Counted from the stretch's first letter, positions 1-6,710 are shown. The stretch: DNA of 10,799 nucleotides from Candidatus Pelagibacter sp. TMED106 (GCA_002170275.2 NHFH02000007.1:3553-14351), one strand, 5' to 3'. Numbers and translations: made by a program. The notes: generated from the sequence alone by a model not told the origin.

Positions 1-1113
1 GGCTCTCTTACATTTATTAGAATTTATTCAGGTACCATTAAAACTGGTACAGGTATTTATAATTCATCTAAAGAAAAAGAAGAAAGAGTTGGAAGAATGT
101 TATTAATGCACGCTAACTCTAGAGAAGACATAAAAGAGGCAAATGCGGGTGATATCGTAGCATTAGCTGGACTGAAGTATACTATAACTGGTCACACTTT
201 ATGTGATGAAGAAAAACCTGTTCTTCTTGAACCAATGGAATTCCCAGACCCAGTTATTGAAATTGCTGTTGAACCCAAAACTAAAGCAGACCAAGAAAAA
301 ATGGGAGAAGCTTTAGGTAGATTAGCGAAAGAAGATCCATCATTCAGAGTTACTTCTGATGAAGAGTCTGGACAAACTATCATTAAAGGAATGGGAGAAT
401 TACACTTAGATATAATAGTAGATAGAATGAAAAGAGAATTTAAAGTTGAGGCCAATGTTGGTGCACCTCAAGTAGCTTATCGTGAGACTATTCAAAATTC
501 TTCAGAATTTGAATATACACATAAAAAACAAAGTGGTGGGGCAGGACAATTTGCAAAAGTTAAACTTTTGGTTGAGCCTCAAGAACCCGGAAAAGGTAGA
601 GAGGTTGAAAGTAAAATTAAGGGTGGAGCTATTCCTAAAGAATTTATTCCAGGAGTAGAAAAAGGAATTGAAACTATTTCTGATGGTGGAATTTTAGCAG
701 GTTTTCCAATGATTGATTACAAAGTTACAATATTGGATGGTTTACATCACGATGTAGACTCAAGTGTTTTAGCTTTTGAGTTAGCTAGTAGAGCTTGTTT
801 TAAAGAGGCATGTACTAGAGGTACATTAAAACTATTAGAACCAGTTATGAGAGTTGAAGTTGTAACTCCAGAAGATTATATGGGAGATGTTATAGGTGAT
901 CTAAATAGTAGAAGAGGTCAAATAAACACTCAAGAACAAAGAGGTAATGCTACTGTAATTACAGCAATGGTCCCATTAGCAAATATGTTTGGCTATATAA
1001 ATAGTTTAAGATCGATGTCACAAGGAAGAGCTCAATATTCAATGTTTTTTGATCATTATTCAAAAGTTCCTCAAAATGTTCAAGACGAAGTTACAAAAAA
1101 GGTTGCAGGTTAA
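1..1113 (+). CDS. fusA: Elongation factor G, 3' part (5' end outside window)
   Basis: EF-G is the ribosomal GTPase that moves tRNA and mRNA after peptide transfer and helps recycle ribosomes. Frame 1 is open from the first base, so the visible 370 residues begin before the first ATG at 97. The fragment starts in domain II (GSLTFIRIYSGTIKTG), passes the KERVGRMLLMHAN-type stretch and domain III (KEDPSFRV), and enters domain IV (GGAGQFAKV). Domain IV carries a tip loop HHDVDSS near base 745, which matches the loop holding His583 in E. coli. Domain V ends with PEDYMGDVIGDLNSRRGQ. The family is about 690-700 residues, so roughly the first 320, including the G domain, lie upstream. DLNSRRGQ and overall similarity favour canonical EF-G over paralogues such as EF-G2. 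It ends in TAA, only 2 bases before rpsJ; tuf, which usually follows, is absent here. Confidence 0.98.
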   Translation, partial: GSLTFIRIYSGTIKTGTGIYNSSKEKEERVGRMLLMHANSREDIKEANAGDIVALAGLKYTITGHTLCDEEKPVLLEPMEFPDPVIEIAVEPKTKADQEKMGEALGRLAKEDPSFRVTSDEESGQTIIKGMGELHLDIIVDRMKREFKVEANVGAPQVAYRETIQNSSEFEYTHKKQSGGAGQFAKVKLLVEPQEPGKGREVESKIKGGAIPKEFIPGVEKGIETISDGGILAGFPMIDYKVTILDGLHHDVDSSVLAFELASRACFKEACTRGTLKLLEPVMRVEVVTPEDYMGDVIGDLNSRRGQINTQEQRGNATVITAMVPLANMFGYINSLRSMSQGRAQYSMFFDHYSKVPQNVQDEVTKKVAG

Positions 1114-1115
1114 TT

Positions 1116-1424
1116 ATGGAGAAACAAAACATTAGAATTAAACTACGGGCTTATGATAATAAAATTTTAGATGCTTCTACAGAAGAAATTGTAAATACTG
1201 TTAAAAGAACAGGTGCAACTATTAAAGGTCCAATTCCTTTACCAACAAGAGTAGAAAGATATACAGTTTTAAAAAGTCCTCATATTGACAAAAAAAGTAG
1301 AGAGCAATTTGAGACTAGAACACATAAGAGATTAATAGATATTATTGAGCCAACTCCACAAACTGTTGAAGCTTTGATGAAATTAGATTTAGCTTCTGGA
1401 GTTGATGTGGAAATAAAGATTTAG
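1116..1424 (+). CDS. rpsJ: 30S ribosomal protein S10 (NusE)
   Basis: S10 sits in the head of the small subunit. In the family it also acts as NusE, pairing with NusB in antitermination and contacting NusG in transcription-translation coupling. The 102-residue product matches the usual length: IRIKLRAYD near residues 6-14, the extended loop KGPIPLPTRVERYTVLKSPH (about 37-56), SREQFETRTHKRLIDI (61-76) and the C-terminal DVEIKI. The ATG at 1116 is 2 bases after fusA and gives the expected N-terminus. No good Shine-Dalgarno is visible upstream, so translation may be coupled to fusA (inference). There is no space for an S10 leader like the L4-binding one of E. coli. The stop is TAG, one of only three in the window. 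Confidence 0.98.
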   Translation: MEKQNIRIKLRAYDNKILDASTEEIVNTVKRTGATIKGPIPLPTRVERYTVLKSPHIDKKSREQFETRTHKRLIDIIEPTPQTVEALMKLDLASGVDVEIKI

Positions 1425-1427
1425 ATT

Positions 1428-2138
1428 ATGAATGAAATTGCTTTAATAGGAAAAAAAATAGGAATGACAAGAGAGTTCTATAAAACTGGTCGTTTAGTCC
1501 CTGTAACTGTTGTTAAAATGGAAAAAGGAAGAGTTATACAAGTTATTGATGAAGATAAAAGAGGCTATAAAGCTGTACAATTAGGATTTGGTAAAATTAA
1601 AAACTCAAAATTAACAAAAGCTATGAAAGGTTTTTATACAAAGAAAAACACTGAAGCGAAAAAAAAATTAAAAGAATTTAGAGTTTTAAACACTGAAAAT
1701 TTTAAAGAAGGCAATGAGTTTGGTCTAGAAATTTTTAATGAAGTAAAATTTGTTGACACTACATCCAAGACAATAGGTAAAGGGTTTGCAGGTGCTATGA
1801 AAAGACATAATTTTGGAGGTTTAAGAGCTACACATGGAGTTTCTGTATCACATAGATCACATGGATCTACTGGACAAAGACAAGATCCAGGAAAAGTGTT
1901 TAAAGGAAAAAAAATGGCTGGTCACATGGGTGATAAAATTAGAACAATGCAAAACATAGAGATCATCAAAACAGATTTAGAAAATGAACTCTTATATTTA
2001 AAGGGATCAATTCCTGGATCAAAAAATACTGAAATATTAGTAAAAAAATCAGTTAAAAATATTAACAAACTAACGATTAATGAAAAAATTAAAGTTGCAG
2101 AACAAGCAAAAAAAACTCCAGATAAAAAGAAAAAATAA
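1428..2138 (+). CDS. rplC: 50S ribosomal protein L3
   Basis: L3 is an early-assembly protein that binds 23S rRNA near its 3' end and reaches toward the peptidyl transferase centre. The product has 236 residues, against about 209 in E. coli. Visible are the N-terminal GKKIGMTREF (8-17), GKGFAGAMKRHNFGG (117-131), ATHGVSVSHRSHGSTGQRQDPG (134-155) and KVFKGKKMAGHMG (156-168). Gln152 corresponds to E. coli Gln150, the residue methylated by PrmB, so the target site is kept. The C-terminus runs some 25 residues beyond the E. coli end and finishes in a Lys-rich tail (KKTPDKKKK). The stop TAA shares its last base with the rplD start (TAATG). The start at 1428 has only a weak ribosome binding site. 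Confidence 0.98.
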   Translation: MNEIALIGKKIGMTREFYKTGRLVPVTVVKMEKGRVIQVIDEDKRGYKAVQLGFGKIKNSKLTKAMKGFYTKKNTEAKKKLKEFRVLNTENFKEGNEFGLEIFNEVKFVDTTSKTIGKGFAGAMKRHNFGGLRATHGVSVSHRSHGSTGQRQDPGKVFKGKKMAGHMGDKIRTMQNIEIIKTDLENELLYLKGSIPGSKNTEILVKKSVKNINKLTINEKIKVAEQAKKTPDKKKK

Positions 2139-2761
2139 TGAAAATTGATATATTAAATTTAGATGGTAAAAAAAATTCTATAGAGGTTTTAGACAAAATC
2201 TTTTCTGCTAATATTAATAAAAAAGTTGTAGAACAAGTACTTTATAAAACTAATTCAAATTATAAAGGTAGACATGGAAAGACAAAACAACAAAACGAAG
2301 TTGCTGGGTCTACTGCAAAAATTTATGCTCAAAAAGGAACAGGTGGAGCACGTCATGCGAGTAGAAAAGCACCAATCTTTGTAGGTGGAGGTGTTGCTCA
2401 TGGACCGAAAGGTCAACTTGCTTATAAAAAAAGAAAACTTAATAAAAGTGAAAAAAAATTAAGCATCGCATCTTTGATAAGTGAAAAAAATAAACTTAAA
2501 AAGTTACTTATCTTCAGTGATTTTAATAATGAAATTAAAAAAACGAAAGAAATGAATTTAATTATTAAAAAGTTTGATATTTCAAATTCTCTAATTATTT
2601 TAGATAAAAATTCTAAAGAAAAAATTGAAAAATCAGCTAGAAATATTCCAAATATCAAAGTTACTGATGTAAATCATTTTAGTGCTTTTGATATAATTAA
2701 ATTTAAAAAAATTGTTTTTACAGAAAGTTCAGTGAAAGAATTAGAAAAGAGATATGTTTAA
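2138..2761 (+). CDS. rplD: 50S ribosomal protein L4
   Basis: L4 binds 23S rRNA domain I and its long loop lines the peptide exit tunnel; in gamma-proteobacteria it also represses the S10 operon. The product is 207 residues, a normal length. The tunnel loop is clear: GRHGKTKQQNEVAGSTAK (44-61) then AQKGTGGARHASRKAP (64-79) and GGGVAHGPKG (83-92). Lys66 aligns with E. coli Lys63, a known erythromycin-resistance position, and is unchanged. KGTGGARH is the form common in alphaproteobacteria. The second half (from about residue 100) is very rich in Lys, Ile and Asn and poorly conserved, reflecting strong AT pressure. The start overlaps the rplC stop by 1 base and the end overlaps rplW by 8, both suggesting coupling. 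An L4 leader target is not evident near the start of this cluster. Confidence 0.98.
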   Translation: MKIDILNLDGKKNSIEVLDKIFSANINKKVVEQVLYKTNSNYKGRHGKTKQQNEVAGSTAKIYAQKGTGGARHASRKAPIFVGGGVAHGPKGQLAYKKRKLNKSEKKLSIASLISEKNKLKKLLIFSDFNNEIKKTKEMNLIIKKFDISNSLIILDKNSKEKIEKSARNIPNIKVTDVNHFSAFDIIKFKKIVFTESSVKELEKRYV

Positions 2762-3056
2762 AATGCAAAAATTTCATTTATACGATAAAGTTATATCACC
2801 TTTAGTAACAGAAAAATCTACAAATTTATCTGAACAAAATAAGATTGTTTTTAAAGTACCTAGAGAAGCAAATAAAATAAATCTAAAAAAAAATATAGAA
2901 AAAATTTTTAAAGTTAATGTTATTAAAATTAATATTATAAATAAGCAAAATAGAAGAAAAATTGTTAGAGGGAAAAAAGTTAAAGTTCAAGGATTTAAAA
3001 AAGCAATTATCACTCTTAAAAAAGGTCAAAGTATAGATTTAACAACAGGTATTTAA
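2754..3056 (+). CDS. rplW: 50S ribosomal protein L23
   Basis: L23 lies at the tunnel exit, where in studied bacteria it docks trigger factor, SRP and the Sec channel. The product is 100 residues. Diagnostic parts are DKVISPLVTEKST (11-23), VFKVPREANK (32-41), the IEKIFKVNV helix-strand (48-56) and FKKAIITLKKGQSID (81-95). Glu20 aligns with E. coli Glu18, a chaperone-docking residue. The ATG at 2754 overlaps rplD by 8 bases; an in-frame ATG at 2763 (Met4) is just as plausible and would remove the overlap. I keep 2754 as the longer form; a purine-rich AAAAGAGA lies just upstream of it. This is among the most AT-rich parts of the window, for example around 2880-2940. Confidence 0.96.
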   Translation: MFKMQKFHLYDKVISPLVTEKSTNLSEQNKIVFKVPREANKINLKKNIEKIFKVNVIKINIINKQNRRKIVRGKKVKVQGFKKAIITLKKGQSIDLTTGI

Positions 3057-3059
3057 ACA

Positions 3060-3893
3060 ATGGCATTAAAAACTTTTAAACCGTACACAAAATCAACTAG
3101 AGGAACAATTCTAGTTGACAGATCTGGTTTATGGAAAGGTAAACCTTTTAAGGCTTTAGTTGAACCAAAAAATTCTATGAAAGGTAGAAATAATTATGGA
3201 CGAATTACAGCAAGAAATAGAGCTGGTGGACATAAAAAAATGTATAGAAAAGTAGATTTTTTTAGAAAAAAATTTGATATCCCAGCAAAAGTCGAGAGAA
3301 TTGAATATGACCCTAATCGCTCTTGTTACATTATGTTGGTAAAATTTGAAGATGGACAACACTCATATTACCTTGCTCCACAAAAAATTAAAGTTGGAGA
3401 TATTATTGAAAACGGATCAAAAAAAGAAATAAAAATTGGAAATTGTATGCCACTCCAAGATATACCAGTAGGTATAAATATTCATAACGTAGAATTACAA
3501 CCTGGTGCAGGTGGAAAAATTGCACGTTCTGCTGGAACTTCAGTAACTATTAGTGGTTTAGATGGAAACTATTCCTTAATAAAGATGACGTCAGGAGAAG
3601 TAAGAAAAATTGATTCGAGATCATTAGCTTCAATCGGTGTTTTGTCTAATCCAGATCAAAAAAATATAAAAATTGGTAAAGCAGGTAGATCAAGATGGCT
3701 TGGTAGAAGACCTCATACGAGAGGAGTTGTGATGAACCCTGTAGATCACCCACACGGAGGTGGAGAAGGTAAAACTGCTGGAGGAAGACATCCAGTTTCA
3801 CGAACTGGTCAATCTGCTAAAGGTTTAAAAACTAGAGATAATAAAAGTACAGATAAATTTATTGTAAGAAGAAGGAAAAAAAGGAAGGATTAA
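3060..3893 (+). CDS. rplB: 50S ribosomal protein L2
   Basis: L2 is one of the most conserved large-subunit proteins, needed for subunit joining and for the peptidyl transferase region. The product is 277 residues, close to the usual 273-278. It shows the N-terminal LKTFKPYTKSTRG, the OB-like part with GRNNYGRITARNRAGGHKK (42-60), VERIEYDPNRS (78-88), LQPGAGGKIARSAGT (146-160), and the C-terminal GVVMNPVDHPHGGGEGK (222-238). His230 aligns with E. coli His229, a residue linked to peptidyl transferase function. It ends with TDKFIVRRRKKRKD. It follows rplW by 3 bases and precedes rpsS by 3. No clear Shine-Dalgarno precedes the ATG. The conserved motifs raise the local GC compared with rplD and rplW. 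Confidence 0.99.
   Translation: MALKTFKPYTKSTRGTILVDRSGLWKGKPFKALVEPKNSMKGRNNYGRITARNRAGGHKKMYRKVDFFRKKFDIPAKVERIEYDPNRSCYIMLVKFEDGQHSYYLAPQKIKVGDIIENGSKKEIKIGNCMPLQDIPVGINIHNVELQPGAGGKIARSAGTSVTISGLDGNYSLIKMTSGEVRKIDSRSLASIGVLSNPDQKNIKIGKAGRSRWLGRRPHTRGVVMNPVDHPHGGGEGKTAGGRHPVSRTGQSAKGLKTRDNKSTDKFIVRRRKKRKD
3885..3889 (+). promoter_or_regulatory. Shine-Dalgarno for rpsS
   Basis: AAGGA lies 7 bases before the rpsS ATG, inside the last codons of rplB. It is one of the better ribosome binding sites in the window. Confidence 0.75.
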
Positions 3894-3896
3894 TTA

Positions 3897-4199
3897 ATGG
3901 CTAGAGCAGTATGGAAAGGACCTTTTGTTGAAGAAAGCTTAATAAAAAAAGTTGAAAAACAAAAAACTGATCCAAAAAAAATACCAATTAAAACTTGGTC
4001 TAGAAAATCAACAATTATACCAGAATTTGTTGGTGTTGGTTTTTTAATTTATAATGGTAAAAAGTTTATTCCAGTAACTATTTCAGAAGACATGGTTGGT
4101 CATAAACTTGGTGAGTTTGCACCTACAAGACAATTTTTTGGTCATACACCTGCAGATAAAAAAGCGGCAAAACCAGCTGAAACAACAGAGAAAAAATAA
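3897..4199 (+). CDS. rpsS: 30S ribosomal protein S19
   Basis: S19 binds 16S rRNA in the head of the small subunit next to S13, near the A and P sites. The product is 100 residues, slightly longer than the usual 91-93. It begins MARAVWKGPFVE (1-12), then IKTWSRKSTIIPEFVG (31-46), IYNGKKFIPVTISEDMVGHKLGEF (51-74) and APTRQFFGH (75-83), which together are the family hallmark. The extra C-terminal segment (about 86-100) is low-complexity Ala/Lys/Thr/Glu ending TTEKK and is likely disordered. The start is supported by a good Shine-Dalgarno and by the canonical N-terminus. It is 3 bases after rplB and 2 before rplV. Confidence 0.99.
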   Translation: MARAVWKGPFVEESLIKKVEKQKTDPKKIPIKTWSRKSTIIPEFVGVGFLIYNGKKFIPVTISEDMVGHKLGEFAPTRQFFGHTPADKKAAKPAETTEKK

Positions 4200-4201
4200 T
4201 T

Positions 4202-4600
4202 ATGAGTAAAAAAAAGAAAAAAGATAAATCAAAAGAAAATACGGTTCGATCGGTTAATAATAATATTAGATCAAGTGTAAGAAAACTTAATCCAATACTA
4301 AAAGGTATAGTTGGAAAAAAAGTTGAAATAGCAATTAGAAATCTTCAATTCTCTGAAAAAAGAATTACTAAAGAAATTAGAAAAACTATTTCATCTGCTG
4401 TGGCTAATGCGGAAAATAATAACCAATATGATATTGATAAATTAATTGTTAAAGAAGCATACTGTGGAAAAAAAATAATCATGAAAAGATTTAGAGCTCG
4501 AGCAAAAGGTAGAGCTGCACCAATTTTAAAACCTTATTCAAGTGTAACAATAATTTTATCAGAAGCTAAACAAATGGAGAGTCATGGGTCAAAAAGTTAA
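4202..4600 (+). CDS. rplV: 50S ribosomal protein L22
   Basis: L22 contacts all domains of 23S rRNA, and its beta-hairpin lines the exit tunnel beside L4. The product is 132 residues, longer than E. coli's 110. The core starts near IRSSVRKLNPILKGIVGKK (22-40), followed by SSAVANAENNNQYDID (64-79) and the hairpin with IIMKRFRARAKGRA (92-105). The Met-Lys-Arg at 94-96, whose loss gives macrolide resistance in E. coli, is intact. The N-terminus is about 11 residues longer and starts with a Lys cluster (MSKKKKKDKSK). The C-terminus is extended to MESHGSKS because the reading frame runs 17 bases into rpsC. A later start cannot be excluded because no clear Shine-Dalgarno marks 4202, but no other in-frame ATG lies ahead of the core. 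Confidence 0.97.
   Translation: MSKKKKKDKSKENTVRSVNNNIRSSVRKLNPILKGIVGKKVEIAIRNLQFSEKRITKEIRKTISSAVANAENNNQYDIDKLIVKEAYCGKKIIMKRFRARAKGRAAPILKPYSSVTIILSEAKQMESHGSKS
4576..4579 (+). promoter_or_regulatory. Shine-Dalgarno for rpsC inside rplV
   Basis: GGAG sits 4 bases before the rpsC ATG and within the rplV coding sequence. With the family N-terminus MGQKVNPVGYR it fixes the rpsC start at 4584 and so confirms the 17-base overlap. Confidence 0.65.
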
Positions 4601-5261
4601 TCCTGTTGGATACAGACTTGGAGTAAATAGAGGCTGGGACTCTGTTTGGTATGCCAAAAAAAAAGATTTTGGTAATTATTTAATAGAGGACTTTAAAATA
4701 AGAGAATATGTTAAAAAAAATGTCATTAACTCAGGTGTTTCAAAAGTTATGATAGAAAGAACTTCAAATAAATGTTTTGTAACAATTTATACTTCAAGAC
4801 CAGGATTTGTTATTGGTAAAAAAGGTAGTGATATAGATAAAATAAAGAACAATTTATCTAAATTTACTAGTAATGAAGTAACTCTAAATATAAAGGAAGT
4901 AAAGAAACCAGAAACAAATTCATACTTAGTAGCAGAAAATATTGCTCAACAATTAGTAAAAAGAATTTCTTATAGAAGAGCAATGAAAAGAGCCATGCAA
5001 TCGTGTTTAAGACTAGGGGCAAAAGGTATCAAAGTTTCAATAAGTGGAAGATTAGGTGGAAATGAAATAGCCAGAACAGAGTGGTTGAGAGATGGCAGTA
5101 TACCTTCACACACTTTAAGAGCTGATATTGATTATGCAGAAGCCGAAGCTTTAACTACTTTTGGTATAATTGGGATTAAAGTATGGATATATAAAGGTGA
5201 AGTTTTTGCAAAAGAATTTAGTCAAGAAACTAATAAAAACATACCAGAGGTTAAAAAGTAA
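4584..5261 (+). CDS. rpsC: 30S ribosomal protein S3
   Basis: S3 is at the mRNA entry channel and with S4 and S5 forms the ribosomal helicase. The product is 225 residues. It opens with the invariant GQKVNPVGYRLG (2-13). A KH RNA-binding domain follows, with the GXXG loop in FVIGKKGSD (75-83). The C-terminal S3 domain holds AENIAQQLVKRISYRRAMKRAM (117-138), where Arg131, Arg132 and Lys135 match the E. coli helicase residues. GAKGIKVSISGRLGGNEIARTEW (145-167) and SHTLRADIDY (175-184) complete it. The start lies inside rplV; rplP begins 3 bases after the stop. The last 20 residues are variable, as usual in this family. Confidence 0.99.
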   Translation: MGQKVNPVGYRLGVNRGWDSVWYAKKKDFGNYLIEDFKIREYVKKNVINSGVSKVMIERTSNKCFVTIYTSRPGFVIGKKGSDIDKIKNNLSKFTSNEVTLNIKEVKKPETNSYLVAENIAQQLVKRISYRRAMKRAMQSCLRLGAKGIKVSISGRLGGNEIARTEWLRDGSIPSHTLRADIDYAEAEALTTFGIIGIKVWIYKGEVFAKEFSQETNKNIPEVKK

Positions 5262-5264
5262 ATT

Positions 5265-5675
5265 ATGTTACAACCAGTTAGATCAAAATTTAGAAAAGCT
5301 CATAAAGGTAGAATTCATGGAACAGCTACAAGAGCAAGCAAGATTAATTATGGATCATTTGCTTTAAAAGCAATGGCACCTGATAGAATAATAGGTAAAC
5401 AAATCGAAGCAGCAAGAGTGGCGTTAACTAGACACATGAAAAGACAAGGTCGTGTTTGGACAAGAATTTTTCCAAATATACCAGTTTCAAAAAAACCAGT
5501 TGAAGTAAGAATGGGAAAAGGTAAGGGTGCTCCTGAGTATTGGGCATGTAGAGTTAAGCCAGGCAGAATTTTATTTGAAATTGATGGAGTTTCAGAAACT
5601 GTAGCTAAAGAAGCTTTATATAAAGCTTCAGCAAAGTTACCTATTAAAACTAAATTTATTAAAAGGTTTTTATAA
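5265..5675 (+). CDS. rplP: 50S ribosomal protein L16
   Basis: L16 is a late-assembly protein near the A-site tRNA elbow and helps organise the peptidyl transferase region. The product is 136 residues, the typical length. Visible are MLQPVRSKFRKAHKGR (1-16), GSFALKAMAPDRIIGKQIEAAR (30-51), the RVWTRIFPNIPVSKKP stretch (63-78), VRMGKGKGAPEYW (81-93) and KLPIKTKFI near the end. Arg82 aligns with E. coli Arg81, the residue hydroxylated by the oxygenase YcfD; whether this organism has such an enzyme cannot be told here. No well-spaced Shine-Dalgarno is present (the nearest GAGG is 14 bases upstream), so coupling to rpsC is likely. Its TAA shares a base with the rpmC start. Confidence 0.99.
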   Translation: MLQPVRSKFRKAHKGRIHGTATRASKINYGSFALKAMAPDRIIGKQIEAARVALTRHMKRQGRVWTRIFPNIPVSKKPVEVRMGKGKGAPEYWACRVKPGRILFEIDGVSETVAKEALYKASAKLPIKTKFIKRFL

Positions 5676-5866
5676 TGAAAAAGCAAGAAATTAAGAAATT
5701 AACAAAAGATCAAGCATTGAAAAATATTGATAAATTAAAAAAAGATTTATTCAATTTTAGGTTTCAAAAAGTTAACTCACAAATTACAAATCCATCTAAA
5801 GTAAGTGAAACAAAAAAGACTATTGCAAAATTAAAAACTTTATTAAGAGGAAAATTAAATGCCTAA
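5675..5866 (+). CDS. rpmC: 50S ribosomal protein L29
   Basis: L29 is a small helical-hairpin protein at the tunnel exit next to L23. The product is 63 residues, normal for the family. The pattern LKKDLFNFRFQKVNSQITNPSKV (about 21-43) followed by TKKTIAKLKTLL (47-58) is the L29 signature; the family usually has LRFQ.A.GQL.N at the first site. The start overlaps rplP by 1 base (TAATG), and an AAAAGG at 5661-5666 lies 8 bases upstream. The end overlaps rpsQ by 8 bases. High Lys content fits both the family and the AT bias. Confidence 0.96.
   Translation: MKKQEIKKLTKDQALKNIDKLKKDLFNFRFQKVNSQITNPSKVSETKKTIAKLKTLLRGKLNA
5846..5851 (+). promoter_or_regulatory. Shine-Dalgarno for rpsQ inside rpmC
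   Basis: AGAGGA lies 7 bases before the rpsQ ATG, inside the end of rpmC. It supports the start at 5859 and the 8-base overlap. Confidence 0.7.
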
Positions 5867-6095
5867 AAAAATATTAACAGGATATGTGGTGAGTGATAAG
5901 CCAAACAAAACTATTACTGTAATTGTTGAAAGAAAATACTCACATCCATTACTAAAAAAAGTAGTTAAAGTAAAAAAGAAATATAATGTACATGATGAAA
6001 ATAATAAATTTAAAACTGGTGATAAAGTTTCAATAATTGAAAGTAAACCTTTTTCAAAAAATAAAAAATTTGAAGTTATGGATGGTGTAAAATGA
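5859..6095 (+). CDS. rpsQ: 30S ribosomal protein S17
   Basis: S17 is an OB-fold primary binder of 16S rRNA in the body of the small subunit. The product is 78 residues, normal length. Characteristic stretches are LTGYVVSDKPNKTITVIVERKYSHPL (6-31), KVKKKYNVHDENNKFKTGDKVSIIESKPFSKNKKF (37-71) and a short variable tail. The first part matches the family pattern G.VVSDK.DKTI.V.VER...HP. It overlaps rpmC by 8 bases and rplN by 4 (ATGA), and carries the only TGA stop in the window, which is consistent with the standard code. Confidence 0.98.
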   Translation: MPKKILTGYVVSDKPNKTITVIVERKYSHPLLKKVVKVKKKYNVHDENNKFKTGDKVSIIESKPFSKNKKFEVMDGVK

Positions 6096-6460
6096 TACAA
6101 GTACAAACTGAATTATTAGTAGCTGATAATACTGGAGCTAAAAAGATAGAATGTATCAAGGTTTTAGGAGGATCAAAGCGTAGATATGCAAGCATCGGTG
6201 ACACAATTGTTATTGCTGTAAAAGAAGCAATACCAAAAGGAAAAGTTAAAAAAGGTTCAGTACATAAGGCTGTCGTTGTAAGAGTTAAAAAGGGTATTCA
6301 TAGAAATGATGGATCAAAAGTAAGATTTGATAATAATGCAGCCGTTTTAGTTGATGAAAAAGGAGAACCAGTAGGGACAAGAATATTTGGTCCAGTTACT
6401 AGGGAACTTAGAAATAGAGGGCAAATGAAAATTATCTCATTAGCACCAGAGGTTTTATAA
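6092..6460 (+). CDS. rplN: 50S ribosomal protein L14
   Basis: L14 lies at the subunit interface, next to L19 and L3, and is the docking site for the silencing factor RsfS in studied bacteria. The product is exactly the family length, 122 residues. It begins MIQVQTELLVADNTGAKKIECIKVLGG (1-27) and continues with the signature GDTIVIAVKEAIPKGKVKKG (37-56), AVVVRVKKGIHRNDGS (60-75), the FDNNAAVLVDEKGEPVGTRIFGPV region (79-102) and RELRNRGQMKIISLAPEVL at the end. The start overlaps the rpsQ stop by 4 bases, so translation is probably coupled. In E. coli this gene begins the spc operon, but here no promoter could fit between genes. Confidence 0.99.
   Translation: MIQVQTELLVADNTGAKKIECIKVLGGSKRRYASIGDTIVIAVKEAIPKGKVKKGSVHKAVVVRVKKGIHRNDGSKVRFDNNAAVLVDEKGEPVGTRIFGPVTRELRNRGQMKIISLAPEVL
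6448..6452 (+). promoter_or_regulatory. Shine-Dalgarno for rplX
   Basis: AGAGG lies 9 bases before the rplX ATG, in the last codons of rplN, and supports the start at 6462. Confidence 0.55.
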
Positions 6461-6461
6461 A

Positions 6462-6710
6462 ATGATAAAAAAAGGTTTAAAAGTAAAAATACTAACTGGA
6501 AAAGATAAGAAAAAAGAAGGTGAAGTGATTGAGGTAGATAGAAAAAATAATAGAGCAAAAGTTCAAGGAGTAAATTTGGTTAAAAAGCACGTTAAAACTA
6601 CTAAAGAAAAGAAAGGTGGAATTGTTTCAAAAGAAAATTTTGTACATATTTCAAATTTAATACTTGTTAAAGAAAAATCAAAATCAAAAAAAGCAGAGGC
6701 TAAGAAATAA
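6462..6710 (+). CDS. rplX: 50S ribosomal protein L24, C-terminally short
   Basis: L24 starts assembly of the large subunit and ends up at the tunnel exit. The product is 82 residues, against about 100-106 in most Proteobacteria. The KOW domain is clear: GLKVKILTGKDKKKEGEVIEV (5-25), followed by GVNLVKKHVK (36-45), GGIVSKENFVHISNLILV (52-69). The usual end, a segment like RVGFRFEDGKKVRFFK, is missing. It is replaced by a Lys/Ser/Ala tail (KEKSKSKKAEAKK). The 50-odd bases to rplE leave no room for the missing part in another frame, so this is a real short form and not a local frameshift. The stop shares a base with the rplE start. Confidence 0.96.
   Translation: MIKKGLKVKILTGKDKKKEGEVIEVDRKNNRAKVQGVNLVKKHVKTTKEKKGGIVSKENFVHISNLILVKEKSKSKKAEAKK

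Noticed and set aside
97..99. ATG at 97 as the start of a shortened EF-G
   Set aside because: The frame is open from base 1 and encodes conserved EF-G domain II before this ATG; the gene is simply cut by the window edge.
5170..5367. 65-residue + strand ORF spanning the rpsC/rplP boundary
   Set aside because: It lies in another frame of two certain genes and resembles no known protein; a shadow.
5348..5686. 112-residue - strand ORF antisense to rplP
   Set aside because: It mirrors the conserved L16 codons and has no supported start context or neighbours on that strand.
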